Below, in pieces: positions 33,603 to 43,072 of a DNA stretch of 64,000 nucleotides. The stretch is taken from contig NC_010407.1 in the NCBI RefSeq assembly GCF_000069225.1, positions 2,232,001 through 2,296,000 on the forward strand. Reading direction: 5' to 3'. Every line of letters begins with the position of its first letter. The first letter of the stretch is position 1. Under the pieces are notes generated by a model, which was not told the DNA's origin, did no database searches, and worked only from the letters and a program-made list of their open reading frames with translations. The position numbers and the translations under genes were made by a program. This stretch comes from Clavibacter sepedonicus. GTDB taxonomy: Bacteria > Actinomycetota > Actinomycetes > Actinomycetales > Microbacteriaceae.

Positions 33603-34888
33603 GCCTCGAGGAGGTCGTGCAGCACGACGACCTGCTCGCGCTCCGGGCCCACGCCGATGGCGGAGATGCGGGCGCCGCTCATGCGCTCGATGGCCGTCAC
33701 GTAGTCCTGGGCGTTCTTCGGCAGGTCCTCGAAGCGGCGGCAGCCCGTGATGTCCTCCTGCCAGCCCGGGAACTCCTCGTAGATCGGGGTCGCGTGGTGG
33801 AAGTCGGACTGCGAGACGGGCACCTCGTCGTGGCGCACGCCGTCGACGTCGTAGGCGACGCAGACCGGGATGGTCGCGAGGCCCGAGAGCACGTCGAGCT
33901 TGGTGAGCACGAAGTCGGTGACGCCGTTGATGCGGGCGGTGTAGCGCGCGATGGGCGCGTCGTACCAGCCGCACCGGCGCGGGCGGCCGGTGGTGGTGCC
34001 GAACTCGAAGCCCTTGGCGCGGAGGTACTCGCCCGACTCGTCGTGCAGCTCCGTGGGGAAGGGGCCGGCGCCGACGCGGGTCGTGTACGCCTTGACGACC
34101 GCGATGATCCGCTCGAGCCGGTTCGGCGCGACGCCGGATCCCGTGGCCGCGCCGCCGGACGTGGCGCTCGACGACGTGACGAACGGGTACGTGCCGTGGT
34201 CGATGTCGAGCATCGTGGCCTGGCCGGCCTCGAACAGGACGGTCTTGCCCTCGTCGAGCGCGGCGTTGAGCTCGAGCGACGCGTCGCCCACCATCGGGCG
34301 GAGGCGCTCGACGTAGGAGAGCAGGCTCTCCACGATCTCCTCGGCCGAGATGGCGCGGCGGTTGTAGATCTTCACGAGCATGTGGTTCTTGGCGTCGAGG
34401 GCCGCCTCGACCTTCTGGCGGAGGATGTTCTCGTCGAAGAGGTCCTGGATCCGGATGCCGACGCGGTTGATCTTGTCCGCGTACGTGGGCCCGATGCCGC
34501 GGCCGGTGGTGCCGATCTGGCGCTTGCCAAGGAAGCGCTCGGTCACCTTGTCGATGGTGCGGTGGTAGTGGGTGATGACGTGCGCGTTGGCGCTCACGCG
34601 GAGCTTGGAGACGTCGACGCCGCGGGCGGCCAGCGCGTCCAGCTCGTGGAATAGCACCTCGATGTCGACGACGACGCCGTTGCCGATGACGGGCACGACG
34701 CCCGGCGTGAGGATGCCCGACGGCAGCAGGTGCAGCGCGTACTTCTCGTCGCCGACGACGACCGTGTGGCCGGCGTTGTTGCCGCCGTTGAACTTCACGA
34801 CATAGTCGACGCGGCTGCCGAGGAGGTCGGTCGCGCGTCCCTTGCCCTCGTCACCCCACTGGGCTCCGATGATCACTACTGCGGGCAT
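33599..34888 (-). CDS. purA: adenylosuccinate synthetase
   Basis: A 429-residue enzyme of full length. It makes adenylosuccinate from IMP, Asp and GTP in AMP synthesis. Landmarks: [17 protein letters not shown] (P-loop with the catalytic Asp), [26 protein letters not shown] (catalytic His), [23 protein letters not shown] and [13 protein letters not shown], and TKLDVLSGL for guanine binding. Cytosolic. It is followed by a possible small gene and preceded by DUF3151, both on the same strand. Confidence 0.97.
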   Translation of the reverse strand: MPAVVIIGAQWGDEGKGRATDLLGSRVDYVVKFNGGNNAGHTVVVGDEKYALHLLPSGILTPGVVPVIGNGVVVDIEVLFHELDALAARGVDVSKLRVSANAHVITHYHRTIDKVTERFLGKRQIGTTGRGIGPTYADKINRVGIRIQDLFDENILRQKVEAALDAKNHMLVKIYNRRAISAEEIVESLLSYVERLRPMVGDASLELNAALDEGKTVLFEAGQATMLDIDHGTYPFVTSSSATSGGAATGSGVAPNRLERIIAVVKAYTTRVGAGPFPTELHDESGEYLRAKGFEFGTTTGRPRRCGWYDAPIARYTARINGVTDFVLTKLDVLSGLATIPVCVAYDVDGVRHDEVPVSQSDFHHATPIYEEFPGWQEDITGCRRFEDLPKNAQDYVTAIERMSGARISAIGVGPEREQVVVLHDLLEA

Positions 34889-34969
34889 GGCTCACTCCTC
34901 GTCGGGGCGGGTCGGTCGGGGTGGATCGGGTGGCGTGCGGCGGTGCGGGCGGTGCGGTGTGGCGGTGGA

Positions 34970-35446
34970 TCAGTCCTGGCCGCGGATGACGATGGCCTCC
35001 GTGGGCGGGAGCGCCCCGGCGGTGGCGGCCTCGATGTGGCCGGCGGCCGTGGGATCCGCGTCGCGCAGGAAGGCGGAGAGGCGCGAGACCTCCTCCTCCT
35101 CGCCGATGGCGGCGGCCGCGCGGCGCAGAGCGTAGAGGGAGCGGAGGACGCCGCGGTTCGGCTCGTGGCTCCACGGCACGGGGCCCTGGCCCTTCCATCC
35201 GGACTTCCGCAGCGAGTCGAGGCCGCGGTGGTAGCCGACGCGCGCGAAGGCGTACGAGGCGATGCGGTCGCCCTGCACGTATGCGGAGTCCGACAGCAGC
35301 GCCCAGACGAGCGACGACTGCGGGTGGTCGGCGGCGATGGCGCCGAGGGTGTCGTGGTGGCCGTCGGCATCCTGGATGCGGGCGGCGACCTCGGGCTCGT
35401 CGGCCAGGCGCGTCTCGGGCACGCCGAGCAGGTTCTCTCCAGTCAC
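34970..35446 (-). CDS. DUF3151 family protein
   Basis: A 158-residue soluble, helical protein from GTG 35446. Conserved DUF3151 blocks are present: ENLLGVPETRLADEPEV, DHPQSSLVWALLSDSAYVQG, AYAFARVGYHRGLDSLRKSGW and VPWSHEPNRGVLRSLYALRR. The family is restricted to actinobacteria and often lies near purA or fructose-bisphosphate aldolase genes; role unknown. Co-directional with purA across 81 bases, so probably co-transcribed. Confidence 0.87.
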   Translation of the reverse strand: MTGENLLGVPETRLADEPEVAARIQDADGHHDTLGAIAADHPQSSLVWALLSDSAYVQGDRIASYAFARVGYHRGLDSLRKSGWKGQGPVPWSHEPNRGVLRSLYALRRAAAAIGEEEEVSRLSAFLRDADPTAAGHIEAATAGALPPTEAIVIRGQD

Positions 35447-35569
35447 ACTCGATCCTACCGCGAGGGTGTCGCGGGACTCCCGGGCACGAGCGATCCCGAC
35501 CGGCCCGGCCATGTCGGCCCCCTCGGGTAGGGTGACGGGCACCGCAGCCCGCCCCGAGGAAGGACCCGC

Positions 35570-36748
35570 GTGCGCATCCTCCACACGAGCGACTGGCACC
35601 TTGGGCGCACCCTCCACGGCGAGGACCTGCACGCGCACCACGCCGCGTTCCTCGACCACCTCGTCGAGGTCGTGCGCGAGCGGGAGGTCGACGTGGTGCT
35701 CGTCGCGGGTGACGTCTACGACCGCGCGGTGCCGGGTGTGCCCAGCGTGCGGCTGCTCGGGGACGCGCTCGCGCGGCTGAGCGCGCTCGCGACCGTCATC
35801 GTCACGCCCGGCAACCACGACTCGGCCGCACGCCTCGGGTTCGCGTCGGCGCTGCTGCGGGACGGGCTGCGGATCCTCGCGTCGCCGGAGGCGCTCGACG
35901 TGCCCGTCGTGATCGAGGACGCGCACGGGCCGGTCGCGATCTACGGGGTGCCGTACCTGGATCCGGAAGCCGTGCGCGCGACGCTCGCCGCGCCCGGGTC
36001 GCCTCCTCTCCCCCGCTCGCACGAGGCCGTGCTGGGCGCCGCGATGGAGCGGGTGCGCGCCGACGCCGCCGGCCGACCCGGCGCGCGCGTCGTCGTCGTC
36101 GCGCACGCGTTCGTCACCGGAGCCGAGCCCAGCGAGAGCGAGCGCGACATCCGCGTGGGCGGGTTCGACCAGGTGCCGGCGGTGGTGTTCGCCGGCGCGG
36201 ACTACGTGGCGCTCGGGCACCTGCACGGGGCGCAGGAGGTGCGGGCGGGATCCGCGCGGCCGCGCATCAGGACTCCGCGCATCAGATACTCCGGCTCGCC
36301 GCTCGCGTTCTCGTTCGGGGAGCGCATGCAGCGGAAGTCGAGCGCGCTCGTGGAGCTGGCCGCCGACGGATCCACGACGGTCGAGCTGATCCCGGCGCCC
36401 GTGCCGCGGCGGCTCGCGGAGGTCACGGGGACGCTCGCGGAGATCGTCGACGGGCGGCACGCCGACCTCGCCGACGCGTGGCTGCGCGTGCACGTGACCG
36501 ATCCCGTGCATCCGGCGCACCTCGTGGCGCGCGTGCGGGAGGCGCTGCCGCACGCGCTCGTGGTGCTGCACGAGCCCGAGGGGCGGGTCGAGGGCGTGCG
36601 GTCGCGCGTGGTCGACGCGACGACGGATCCGCTCGAGGTCGCCGCCGACTTCGTGGAGTACGCGACCGGAGCGGCCCCGACCGAGGCCGAGGCGCTCGTC
36701 ATGCGGCAGGCGTACGAGCAGGCCCTGGCCGCGGACCGGAGCGCCTGA
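35570..36748 (+). CDS. sbcD: exonuclease SbcCD, subunit D (Mre11-like nuclease)
   Basis: A 392-residue calcineurin-type nuclease. The metal ligands lie in HTSDWHLG, AGDVYDRA, TPGNHDSAARLG, VVAHAFVTGA and LGHLHG. With SbcC it cleaves hairpins and DNA ends in repair. GAGGAAGGACCCGC precedes the GTG start. Its TGA overlaps the sbcC ATG, so the complex is made in coupled fashion. Length is normal for actinobacterial SbcD. Confidence 0.95.
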   Translation: MRILHTSDWHLGRTLHGEDLHAHHAAFLDHLVEVVREREVDVVLVAGDVYDRAVPGVPSVRLLGDALARLSALATVIVTPGNHDSAARLGFASALLRDGLRILASPEALDVPVVIEDAHGPVAIYGVPYLDPEAVRATLAAPGSPPLPRSHEAVLGAAMERVRADAAGRPGARVVVVAHAFVTGAEPSESERDIRVGGFDQVPAVVFAGADYVALGHLHGAQEVRAGSARPRIRTPRIRYSGSPLAFSFGERMQRKSSALVELAADGSTTVELIPAPVPRRLAEVTGTLAEIVDGRHADLADAWLRVHVTDPVHPAHLVARVREALPHALVVLHEPEGRVEGVRSRVVDATTDPLEVAADFVEYATGAAPTEAEALVMRQAYEQALAADRSA

Positions 36749-39700
36749 TGGACCTGCACCGGCTCACGCTCCAGGCGATCGGCCCGTTCGCGGACGAGCA
36801 CGTCATCGACTTCGCCGAGCTGGGGCGGTCGGGGCTGTTCCTGCTGGAGGGGCCCACGGGATCCGGCAAGTCGACGCTCATCGACGCCGTGGTGTTCGCG
36901 CTCTACGGGTCGCTCGCGAGCGAGGGGTCGAGCCGCGACCGGCTGCACAGCCACCACGCGTCACCCGGTGTGGAGCCGTACGTGGAGCTGGTGTTCGAGA
37001 CGGCCGCGGGGATCCACCGGGTGCGCCGGAGCCCGCAGCACCAGCGCCCGAAGGCCCGCGGCACCGGCACCACGAACCAGAACGCGGCGGCCACGCTCGT
37101 GCGGCTCTCCTCGCCGGACGCCGACGCGGGCGAGGTCGTCGGCACCAGCACGCAGGAGGTGGGCACGGAGATCCAGCGCATCGTCGGGCTCACGCGCGCG
37201 CAGTTCGTGCAGACGGTCGTGCTGCCGCAGGGCGAGTTCGCCGAGTTCCTGCGCTCCACGGGCGAGCAGCGGCGGCTCGTGCTGCAGTCGCTGTTCGGGA
37301 CGGCCGTCTACGACCGGACGGCGAAGCAGCTCGCCGAGATGCGCACGGCCGCGAAGGCGCGCACCGACGCAGCCGACGCGAGGGTCGCCGAGGCGCTCAC
37401 GGGGCTGCGCGAGGCGACGCGGGTGGATGCGCTGGAGGTCGCCGACGCCCCCGACACCGTGCGCCTGCTGGCCGAGCTGGCCGACGCGGCGGAGGAGGCG
37501 CGCACGGATCACGAGCGTGCACGGCAGGACGCGGCGACCGCGCTCGCCGACGCCGAGCGGGTGTCCCGGGCGCTCGACCGGCGGCGGGCGCTGATCGCGC
37601 GCGAGGAAACCGTGCGGGCGGAGGCGGCGGAGATCGCGGGCCTTGCGCGACGCGTGGAGGAGGCGCGACGCGCGGCGGCGGTCGCGGGTCCGCTGGCGGC
37701 GCGTGATCGGGCGGATGCGGCGCGGGTCGCGGCCGAGGCCGAGGACGACGCGGCCCGCGCGGCATGCCGGGCGGAGCGGACAGCGCTCGCGGATGCGACG
37801 GCCCCGGCGCTGGCCGAGCGGCGCGACGCGCTCGTGGCGGAGCTCACGACGCTGGCCGACGCGGAGGCGCGCGAGCGCGGGCTGCCGCGCCGACGCGCCG
37901 ACGTGCGGGCCGCGGAGGACGCGGTCGCGGCGCGCGAGGCGGCCGCCGACGAGGCGGAGGCGGCGCTCGCGGAGCGGCCGGCCGGGCGGATCCCGCTGGT
38001 CGAGGCCCGGGACGCCGCGGCCGCTGCGGCGGGCGGCGTCGACGCGGCGCGCGCGGCGGTCGCCGAGGCGGAGGCGACCCGGCGGCGCGTGGCCGAACTC
38101 GAGGAGCTGGAGGCGCGGATCACCGCGGCTCGCGAGGCCCTCGACGCGCGCTCGGCGACCGCGACGACCGCCGTGCGCCACGAGGCGGAGCTCCGGCAGC
38201 GGAAGATCCGCGGGCTCGCCGGCGAGCTGGCGCGGGAGCTCGAGGACGACGCGCCGTGCCCGGTGTGCGGCGCCGTCGACCACCCGCATCCGGCCCCGAG
38301 CGCTCCCGGCCACCCGGACGACGACGAGATCGAGCGGGCGGCCGAGGCGCGCGCCCGCGCCGAGCGGACGCAGGGCGACGCGGCGGCGGCCCTCGCCGCG
38401 GAGACCGCGCGGCACGAGGTGGCGGAGGCGGCGCTGGACGGGATCACGGTCGAGGCCGCCGACGCCGAGGTCGCCGCCCGCGCCGCGCGGCTCGCGGAGG
38501 CCGAGGCAGCCGGCGGCGCGCTCCGGGCGGCGGAGGCCGCGGTCGTCGCGCACGACGCGGAGACCGAACGGATCCGCACCCGCCGCGACGACGCCCGCGC
38601 GGCGCTCTCCGGGCTGCGCGAGCGCGTGATCCGGGCGCGCGAGCTCCTCGCGGAGGACGAGGCGGCCGTGCGCGCGGTGCACGCGGAGCGGGACGCGGAC
38701 GAGGGCGAGGCGGGCGGGCACGAGGCGGACGATGCCGACGCCGACGCACCCCGCGTGGCCGCCCTGGTCGCCGACCGCGCCGCCGAGCGCGCCGTCGTCG
38801 ACCGCCTCATCGCCCTCGCCGCCGCCCGCGAGCGCACGGCCGCCGACGCCGCCGCGCGCGCCGCGGAGTTCGCCCAGGCGCTCGCCGACCACGACTTCGC
38901 GACCGCGGACGGGGCGCGCGCCGCCGCCCTCCCGCCGGCCGAGCTCGAGGCCGTCGCACGCCGGGTCGCCGCGCACGAGCGGGAGCAGGCCGTCGTCGCG
39001 GAGGGGCTCGTGGATCCCGAGATCGCGACGCTCACGGGCGCCGAGCACCCGGATCCCGACGCCGCCCGCGCCGCCCTCGACGCCGCCCAGGCCGCCGCGC
39101 GCACGAGCGCCGAGCGCGCCGCCCGCGCCCGGGACCGCGCCGAACGCAGCGCCGAAGCCCTCGCCCGGCACGACGCCGCCCGCCGGGAGAGCGCCCGGGC
39201 GGGCGACCAGGCGCGCGCGGCGATCCGCATGGCCGAGGTCGCGAACGCCATCACCCCCGAGAACACGCGCGGCACGACCCTCGGCACCTACGTGCTGCTG
39301 CGCCGCTTCGAGGACGTGGTGCAGGCCGCCAACGCGCGCCTGCGGATCATGTCGAGCGGCCGCTACGAGCTGGAGGTGAGCGAGGAGCGGGAGGCGACGA
39401 GCCGGTCGCGGAAGACGGGGCTCGCGCTGCAGATCCGCGACCACGTCGTCGACCGCGTGCGCGAGCCCGCCAGCTTCTCCGGCGGCGAGACCTTCTACGC
39501 GTCGCTCGCGCTCGCGCTCGGCCTCGCCGACGTCGTGCAGGCGGAGGCGGGCGGGCTCCAACTCGGCACGCTGTTCGTCGACGAGGGCTTCGGCACGCTG
39601 GATCCGGAGACGCTCGACGCCGTGATGTCCGAGCTCGGGCGGCTCTCCTCGGGCGGCCGCACGGTCGGCATCGTCAGCCACGTGGAGGAGCTGAAGCAGC

Positions 39701-39780
39701 GCGTCGCCGACCGGATCGAGGTGCGGCGCCGCCCGGACGGCTCGTCGACCCTCACGTCCACGGTCGCCGACCCGGTGTGA
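36748..39780 (+). CDS. sbcC: exonuclease SbcCD, subunit C (Rad50-like ATPase)
   Basis: A 1,010-residue SMC-like ATPase. Walker A GPTGSGKSTLID sits near residue 35; FVQTVVLPQGEFAEFLR is the Q-loop region. Two long Ala/Glu/Arg-rich coiled coils flank a zinc hook, CPVC (Cys504 and Cys507), exactly at mid-length. The C-terminal half has SFSGGETFYASLALALGLAD (signature) and LFVDEGFGTLD (Walker B). It bridges DNA ends and drives SbcD. The coiled coils are extremely Ala-rich but uninterrupted. Confidence 0.95.
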   Translation: MDLHRLTLQAIGPFADEHVIDFAELGRSGLFLLEGPTGSGKSTLIDAVVFALYGSLASEGSSRDRLHSHHASPGVEPYVELVFETAAGIHRVRRSPQHQRPKARGTGTTNQNAAATLVRLSSPDADAGEVVGTSTQEVGTEIQRIVGLTRAQFVQTVVLPQGEFAEFLRSTGEQRRLVLQSLFGTAVYDRTAKQLAEMRTAAKARTDAADARVAEALTGLREATRVDALEVADAPDTVRLLAELADAAEEARTDHERARQDAATALADAERVSRALDRRRALIAREETVRAEAAEIAGLARRVEEARRAAAVAGPLAARDRADAARVAAEAEDDAARAACRAERTALADATAPALAERRDALVAELTTLADAEARERGLPRRRADVRAAEDAVAAREAAADEAEAALAERPAGRIPLVEARDAAAAAAGGVDAARAAVAEAEATRRRVAELEELEARITAAREALDARSATATTAVRHEAELRQRKIRGLAGELARELEDDAPCPVCGAVDHPHPAPSAPGHPDDDEIERAAEARARAERTQGDAAAALAAETARHEVAEAALDGITVEAADAEVAARAARLAEAEAAGGALRAAEAAVVAHDAETERIRTRRDDARAALSGLRERVIRARELLAEDEAAVRAVHAERDADEGEAGGHEADDADADAPRVAALVADRAAERAVVDRLIALAAARERTAADAAARAAEFAQALADHDFATADGARAAALPPAELEAVARRVAAHEREQAVVAEGLVDPEIATLTGAEHPDPDAARAALDAAQAAARTSAERAARARDRAERSAEALARHDAARRESARAGDQARAAIRMAEVANAITPENTRGTTLGTYVLLRRFEDVVQAANARLRIMSSGRYELEVSEEREATSRSRKTGLALQIRDHVVDRVREPASFSGGETFYASLALALGLADVVQAEAGGLQLGTLFVDEGFGTLDPETLDAVMSELGRLSSGGRTVGIVSHVEELKQRVADRIEVRRRPDGSSTLTSTVADPV

Positions 39781-39841
39781 GGGGCCGCGCGCCCGGATCG
39801 CGTCGGCTGCACGGCCCGCGTGTCAGCTGCCGGCCCCCGCG

Positions 39842-40045
39842 TCAGCTGAAGGGGTCGCGCCGCTTCGCCGCGAGGTGCCGCCGCCAGTAGAAGGTCGCGC
39901 CGCCGCCGAGGCCGGCCGCGAGCACGAACGCGACGACGCCCACGACGCCGAGGCCGCCGCCGGTCTGCACGGTGACGACGCCGAGGGCCACCATCACGAG
40001 GCACGAGCGCAGCAGGATGAAGGCCAGGGACCGGTCGCTCGTCAT
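39842..40045 (-). CDS. small two-helix membrane protein
   Basis: A 67-residue protein from ATG 40045 (GAGAGGCGCCGC upstream). Two hydrophobic helices (LAFILLRSCLVMVALGVVTV and LGVVGVVAFVLAAGLGGGAT) and a basic tail, WRRHLAAKRRDPFS. No family recognised; small proteins of this shape are common in actinobacteria. Convergent with sbcC. Confidence 0.6.
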   Translation of the reverse strand: MTSDRSLAFILLRSCLVMVALGVVTVQTGGGLGVVGVVAFVLAAGLGGGATFYWRRHLAAKRRDPFS

Positions 40046-40063
40046 GCGGCGCCTCTCGGTGGA

Positions 40064-40093
40064 GCGGATGGGTGCGGATGGGTGCGGATGGGT
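40064..40093. repeat. three tandem 10-bp repeats
   Basis: GCGGATGGGT occurs three times without change just upstream of the small membrane protein gene, about 20-50 bases before its start codon on the minus strand. It lies between genes; copy number could vary between strains. Confidence 0.7.
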
Positions 40094-40247
40094 GCCGGCG
40101 GGGTCGCGGTGCGTCGTGCATCGCGGCGCGACGCGGCCGCCGACACCCGAGCCTAGGCGGCGCGGCCGTGCGGATCCGGTGCGTCCCCGGGGCACGGGCG
40201 GGGAGCCGACGGCGGCCGCCGCGAAGAGCTGCCGGGGGACAGGTCTT

Positions 40248-40330
40248 CGCGGATCGGATATCCGCGGAGCGACGACCCGCTCTCTGACGGGGCCGCGCCG
40301 AATGACTGTCACCTCCCGGGAATCGGGAGG
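40248..40330. promoter_or_regulatory. two 19-bp dyads upstream of the AraC-type gene
   Basis: CGCGGAT-N5-ATCCGCG (40248-40266) and CCTCCCG-N5-CGGGAGG (40312-40330) are perfect dyads with 7-bp arms. Their sequences are unrelated, their centres are 64 bp apart, and both lie in the 359-base gap 40046-40404 that contains no gene. They may be binding sites or hairpins; function unknown. Confidence 0.35.
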
Positions 40331-40404
40331 CGCCCTGCCGCGAGAGCACCATGCATGATGAGCGGGAGGGCGGAGATCACCGACGCCCAGAGACCGCAGG
40401 AACC

Positions 40405-41606
40405 ATGACCACCACGCTGCCCCCCATCGAGACGAGGGATCCCTCGCTCCGCCCGCGCACGACGCACGCCGACGCTGTCGGGGTTGAGGCGTTCGTCGCC
40501 GCACCGGTCGTGGATCCGTCCTCGTCCGACACGGACCCCCTCGACACCGCGTCGCTCGGCACCGGCTCGCTCGCGCTCGTCGCCGGCGCGACCGCCGCCG
40601 TCATGGGCATGGCCGCCGACACCGGCTTCTCCGTCGCCGCGCCCGCACCGGCCCCCGCGACCACCGAGCCCTTCGTCCGCTCCGTGGCGTCCGGCGCCGA
40701 CACCGACGAGGCCACCGCGACCTTCGCCCCCGTGCTCGAGGGCATCCGCTTCGCCCGCGACCGCCGCTCGGACTCCTTCTCCTACCGGTACGCCACCCTC
40801 GGCAGCGAGCGCGTGACGCTCCGCACCTTCCGGGTCGGGGGCCCACACTGGGCCGACGGCGCCACGCTGTCGGAGCACGTCGTCACCTGGTTCCTGGAGG
40901 GCCGCATCACGGTGGACCGCGGATCCCGCGCCTACTCGAGCACCGCCCAGCTGCCCGTGCTCCTCCCCACCGGCCGGCCGTTCCAGTACCAGGCGACCGC
41001 GACCCGCCAGAACTGCGTGCACCTCGACGCGGGCTTCCTCCAACAGACCGCGACCGAGTTCCACCACGGCCCCGCGCGTCCGCTCCTTTTCGAGCACCGC
41101 AGCGCTCCGACCGCCGAGATCGCGGCCACCTGGCGCCGTGCCGTCGCCGCGGCCGCCCCGATCATCACGGATCCGGACGCCTCCCCCTCATGCGCCTCGA
41201 GGCCGACCTCTCGCTCGCCCGCGCGACGCTGCGCCTCTTCCCCTGGGACGACGTGGAGCTGCCCGCCGAGCTCCGCGCGCCCCGCATGGCGCACATCCGC
41301 GTGGCCGTCGAGTACCTGCACCACAACGCGCACCTGCCGATCACGCCCGCCGAGGCCGCGGCCGCCGCCGGCATCTCGACGCGCGTCCTCCAGCTCGCCC
41401 TGCGCCGGCACCACGGACAGACGCCCACCGAGTACCTGCGCGGGATCCGCCTGCGCCGCGTGCGCGCGCAGCTCCTGGACGCGACGCCCACCTCGACGAC
41501 CGTCCGCAGCGTCGCCGAGGAGTGGGGCTTCGCGCACCTCGGCCGGTTCGCGGCGTCGTACGCGGGCGTCTTCGGGGAGCTGCCGAGCGAGACGCTGCGG
41601 AGCTGA
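40405..41606 (+). pseudogene. AraC-family transcriptional regulator, frameshifted
   Basis: Two adjoining frames together make one AraC-type regulator. The first (from ATG 40405, GCAGGAACC upstream) holds a long Thr/Ala/Pro-rich leader and a cupin-like sensor (VRVGGPHWADGATLSEHVVT-like region, then FQYQATATRQNCVHL). The second frame has the helix-turn-helix domain (HLPITPAEAAAAAGISTRVL, EYLRGIRLRRVRAQL, VAEEWGFAHLGRFAASYAGVFGE). The switch is at a run of five C at 41183-41187; six C would join the frames. The DNA-binding half could be translated alone from ATG 41190. Sequencing error, decay or phase variation are all possible. Confidence 0.72.
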
Positions 41607-41651
41607 CCCGGGCGGGGCGCGGGCCGCGGGCTGGGAGCTCGCCCGACTAAG

Positions 41652-41667
41652 TTGCACACACGTGTGC
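41652..41667. promoter_or_regulatory. palindromic operator candidate before tetR
   Basis: TTGCACACACGTGTGCAG contains a perfect inverted repeat, TGCACA/TGTGCA around CACG, about 20 bases before the tetR start codon. TetR regulators usually bind such palindromes beside their own gene, so self-regulation of the tetR operon is likely; the exact limits are my estimate. Confidence 0.55.
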
Positions 41668-41687
41668 AGGCTCACTAGCCTGGTCAC

Positions 41688-42380
41688 ATGACCTCCCTCG
41701 CCTCCGCCCGCGCGCCCCGCAAGGACGCCGCGACGAACCGCCAGGCCCTCATCGACGCGGCCGTGGTCGCGCTCGACCGCGACCCGGACGCCTCCCTCGA
41801 GACCATCGCCGCCGCCGCCGGCCTCAGCCGTCGCGCCGTCTACGGCCACTTCGCCACGCGCGACGACCTCGTGCGCGAGGTGCTGCAGCGCGGCGCCCGG
41901 CGCGTCGTCGAGTCGCTCGAGGGGATCACGCATCCCGACAGCCGGATCCACCTCGCCCTCATCGGCGCGCGCCTCTGGGCCGAGGTCGAGCAGGTGCGCG
42001 TCATGGCCCGCGTCGCCGTGCGCGGGCCGCTCGCGCGCGAGGTCGCCACCGAGCTGGCGCCGCTCCGCGCCGAGCTGCTGCGCGTCGTCGAGCGCGGGAT
42101 CGCGGCGGGCGAGCTGCGCAGCGACATCCCCGCCCCCACGCTCGCGCGGCTCGTCGAGGGCGGCGCGCTCGCGGTGCTCGACGAGGCCACGCGCAGCGAC
42201 ATCGGCCGCGCGGAGGGCCACTCCCTCGTGCTCCTCACCTCCCTCGCCATCTGCGGCCTCGACTGGCGGGCGGCCGGCGAGCTCATCGCCGCCACCCCGG
42301 AGCTCCGCGAGGCGGCGCCCCGCGCGGACGAAGCGCCCGCGACCACCACCCCCGCGTCGACCGCCGGAGCCGCATCGTGA
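41688..42380 (+). CDS. TetR-family transcriptional regulator
   Basis: A 230-residue regulator with N-terminal helix-turn-helix (RQALIDAAVVALDRDPDASL, then TIAAAAGLSRRAVYGHFATRDDLV). The remaining helices form a ligand-binding domain. Just upstream, 41655-41667 reads ACACACGTGTGCA, with a perfect TGCACACACGTGTGCA-type palindrome, a good operator candidate. It heads an operon with two overlapping genes and most likely controls them. Confidence 0.88.
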   Translation: MTSLASARAPRKDAATNRQALIDAAVVALDRDPDASLETIAAAAGLSRRAVYGHFATRDDLVREVLQRGARRVVESLEGITHPDSRIHLALIGARLWAEVEQVRVMARVAVRGPLAREVATELAPLRAELLRVVERGIAAGELRSDIPAPTLARLVEGGALAVLDEATRSDIGRAEGHSLVLLTSLAICGLDWRAAGELIAATPELREAAPRADEAPATTTPASTAGAAS

Positions 42381-43072
42381 TCGTCACCCTCACCGACGCG
42401 CGTGTCGGCGACGGCCCCGCGCCCGCCCTGCCCGCGATCTCCCTCTCCTACGGCGGCCCGGATCCCGTGGTCGCCGTCGCCGAGACCGAGCTGCGGCCGA
42501 CCGTCCTGTCGCTCGTCGCCTCCGGGCGCATGCGCATCGACGGCGGGACGCTCGCCCTCGACGGCGACGACGCCCCCGCAGCCGACGCCGACCCGAAGGC
42601 CGTCGCCGCGCGCGTCGCCGAGCGGGTCGCGCTCGTCGACACCCCGCGGATCAACGAGCCCGCTGACGACGTCACGCTCCGCGCGGTCGTCGCCGAGGAG
42701 CTCGCCCTCGCCGGGCACCGCTCCGGCCGGCACGAGGTCGGCGTGATCCTCGACGATCAGGGGCTCTCCGACCTCGCCCGGGCCCCCTTCTCGGCCGTCC
42801 CCGCGGTCGCCCGCATCCGCCTGCTCACGACGCTCGCCGCCTCGCGCGCGGGCGTCGAGGCCGTCGTCGTCACCTCGCCCGAGCGGCACGGCGGCGCGGT
42901 CGCCGAGTGGATGCGCGTCCTCCGCGACCTCGCGCGCTCCGGCACCGGCGTCCTCATCGTCACGAGCGAGGCCGCCGCGGAGGCCATCCGGGCCCTCCCC
43001 GCCGGCGACGCGATCGCCGCGCCCACCACCCCCGAACCCACCCCCTCGATCGACGGAACGCTGGACCGATGA
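42377..43072 (+). CDS. degenerate ABC-ATPase-like protein without Walker A
   Basis: A 231-residue protein resembling an ABC ATPase that has lost its catalytic motifs. RPTVLSLVASGRMRIDGGTLALDG aligns in style with the post-Walker-A helix and strand, DTPRINEPADDVTLRAVVAEEL with the Q-loop region, LSDLARAPFSAVPAVARIRLLTTLAASRAGVEAVVVTSPE with signature plus Walker B, and GTGVLIVTSEAAAEAI with the H-loop. The GxxGxGKS, LSGGQ and DE residues are all absent. It overlaps tetR and the YhgE gene by 4 bases each, the place where an ATPase would normally sit. ATP hydrolysis is unlikely. Confidence 0.65.
   Translation: MIVTLTDARVGDGPAPALPAISLSYGGPDPVVAVAETELRPTVLSLVASGRMRIDGGTLALDGDDAPAADADPKAVAARVAERVALVDTPRINEPADDVTLRAVVAEELALAGHRSGRHEVGVILDDQGLSDLARAPFSAVPAVARIRLLTTLAASRAGVEAVVVTSPERHGGAVAEWMRVLRDLARSGTGVLIVTSEAAAEAIRALPAGDAIAAPTTPEPTPSIDGTLDR

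Noticed and set aside
33378..33974. 198-codon frame reaching back into purA
   Set aside because: The part overlapping purA is Arg/His/Pro-rich antisense-like translation; only the segment after the purA stop looks coding, and it is listed with an uncertain start.
36961..39681. 906-codon open frame antisense to sbcC
   Set aside because: An artefact of extreme codon bias opposite Ala-rich coiled coils; the sense strand has Walker motifs and the zinc hook.
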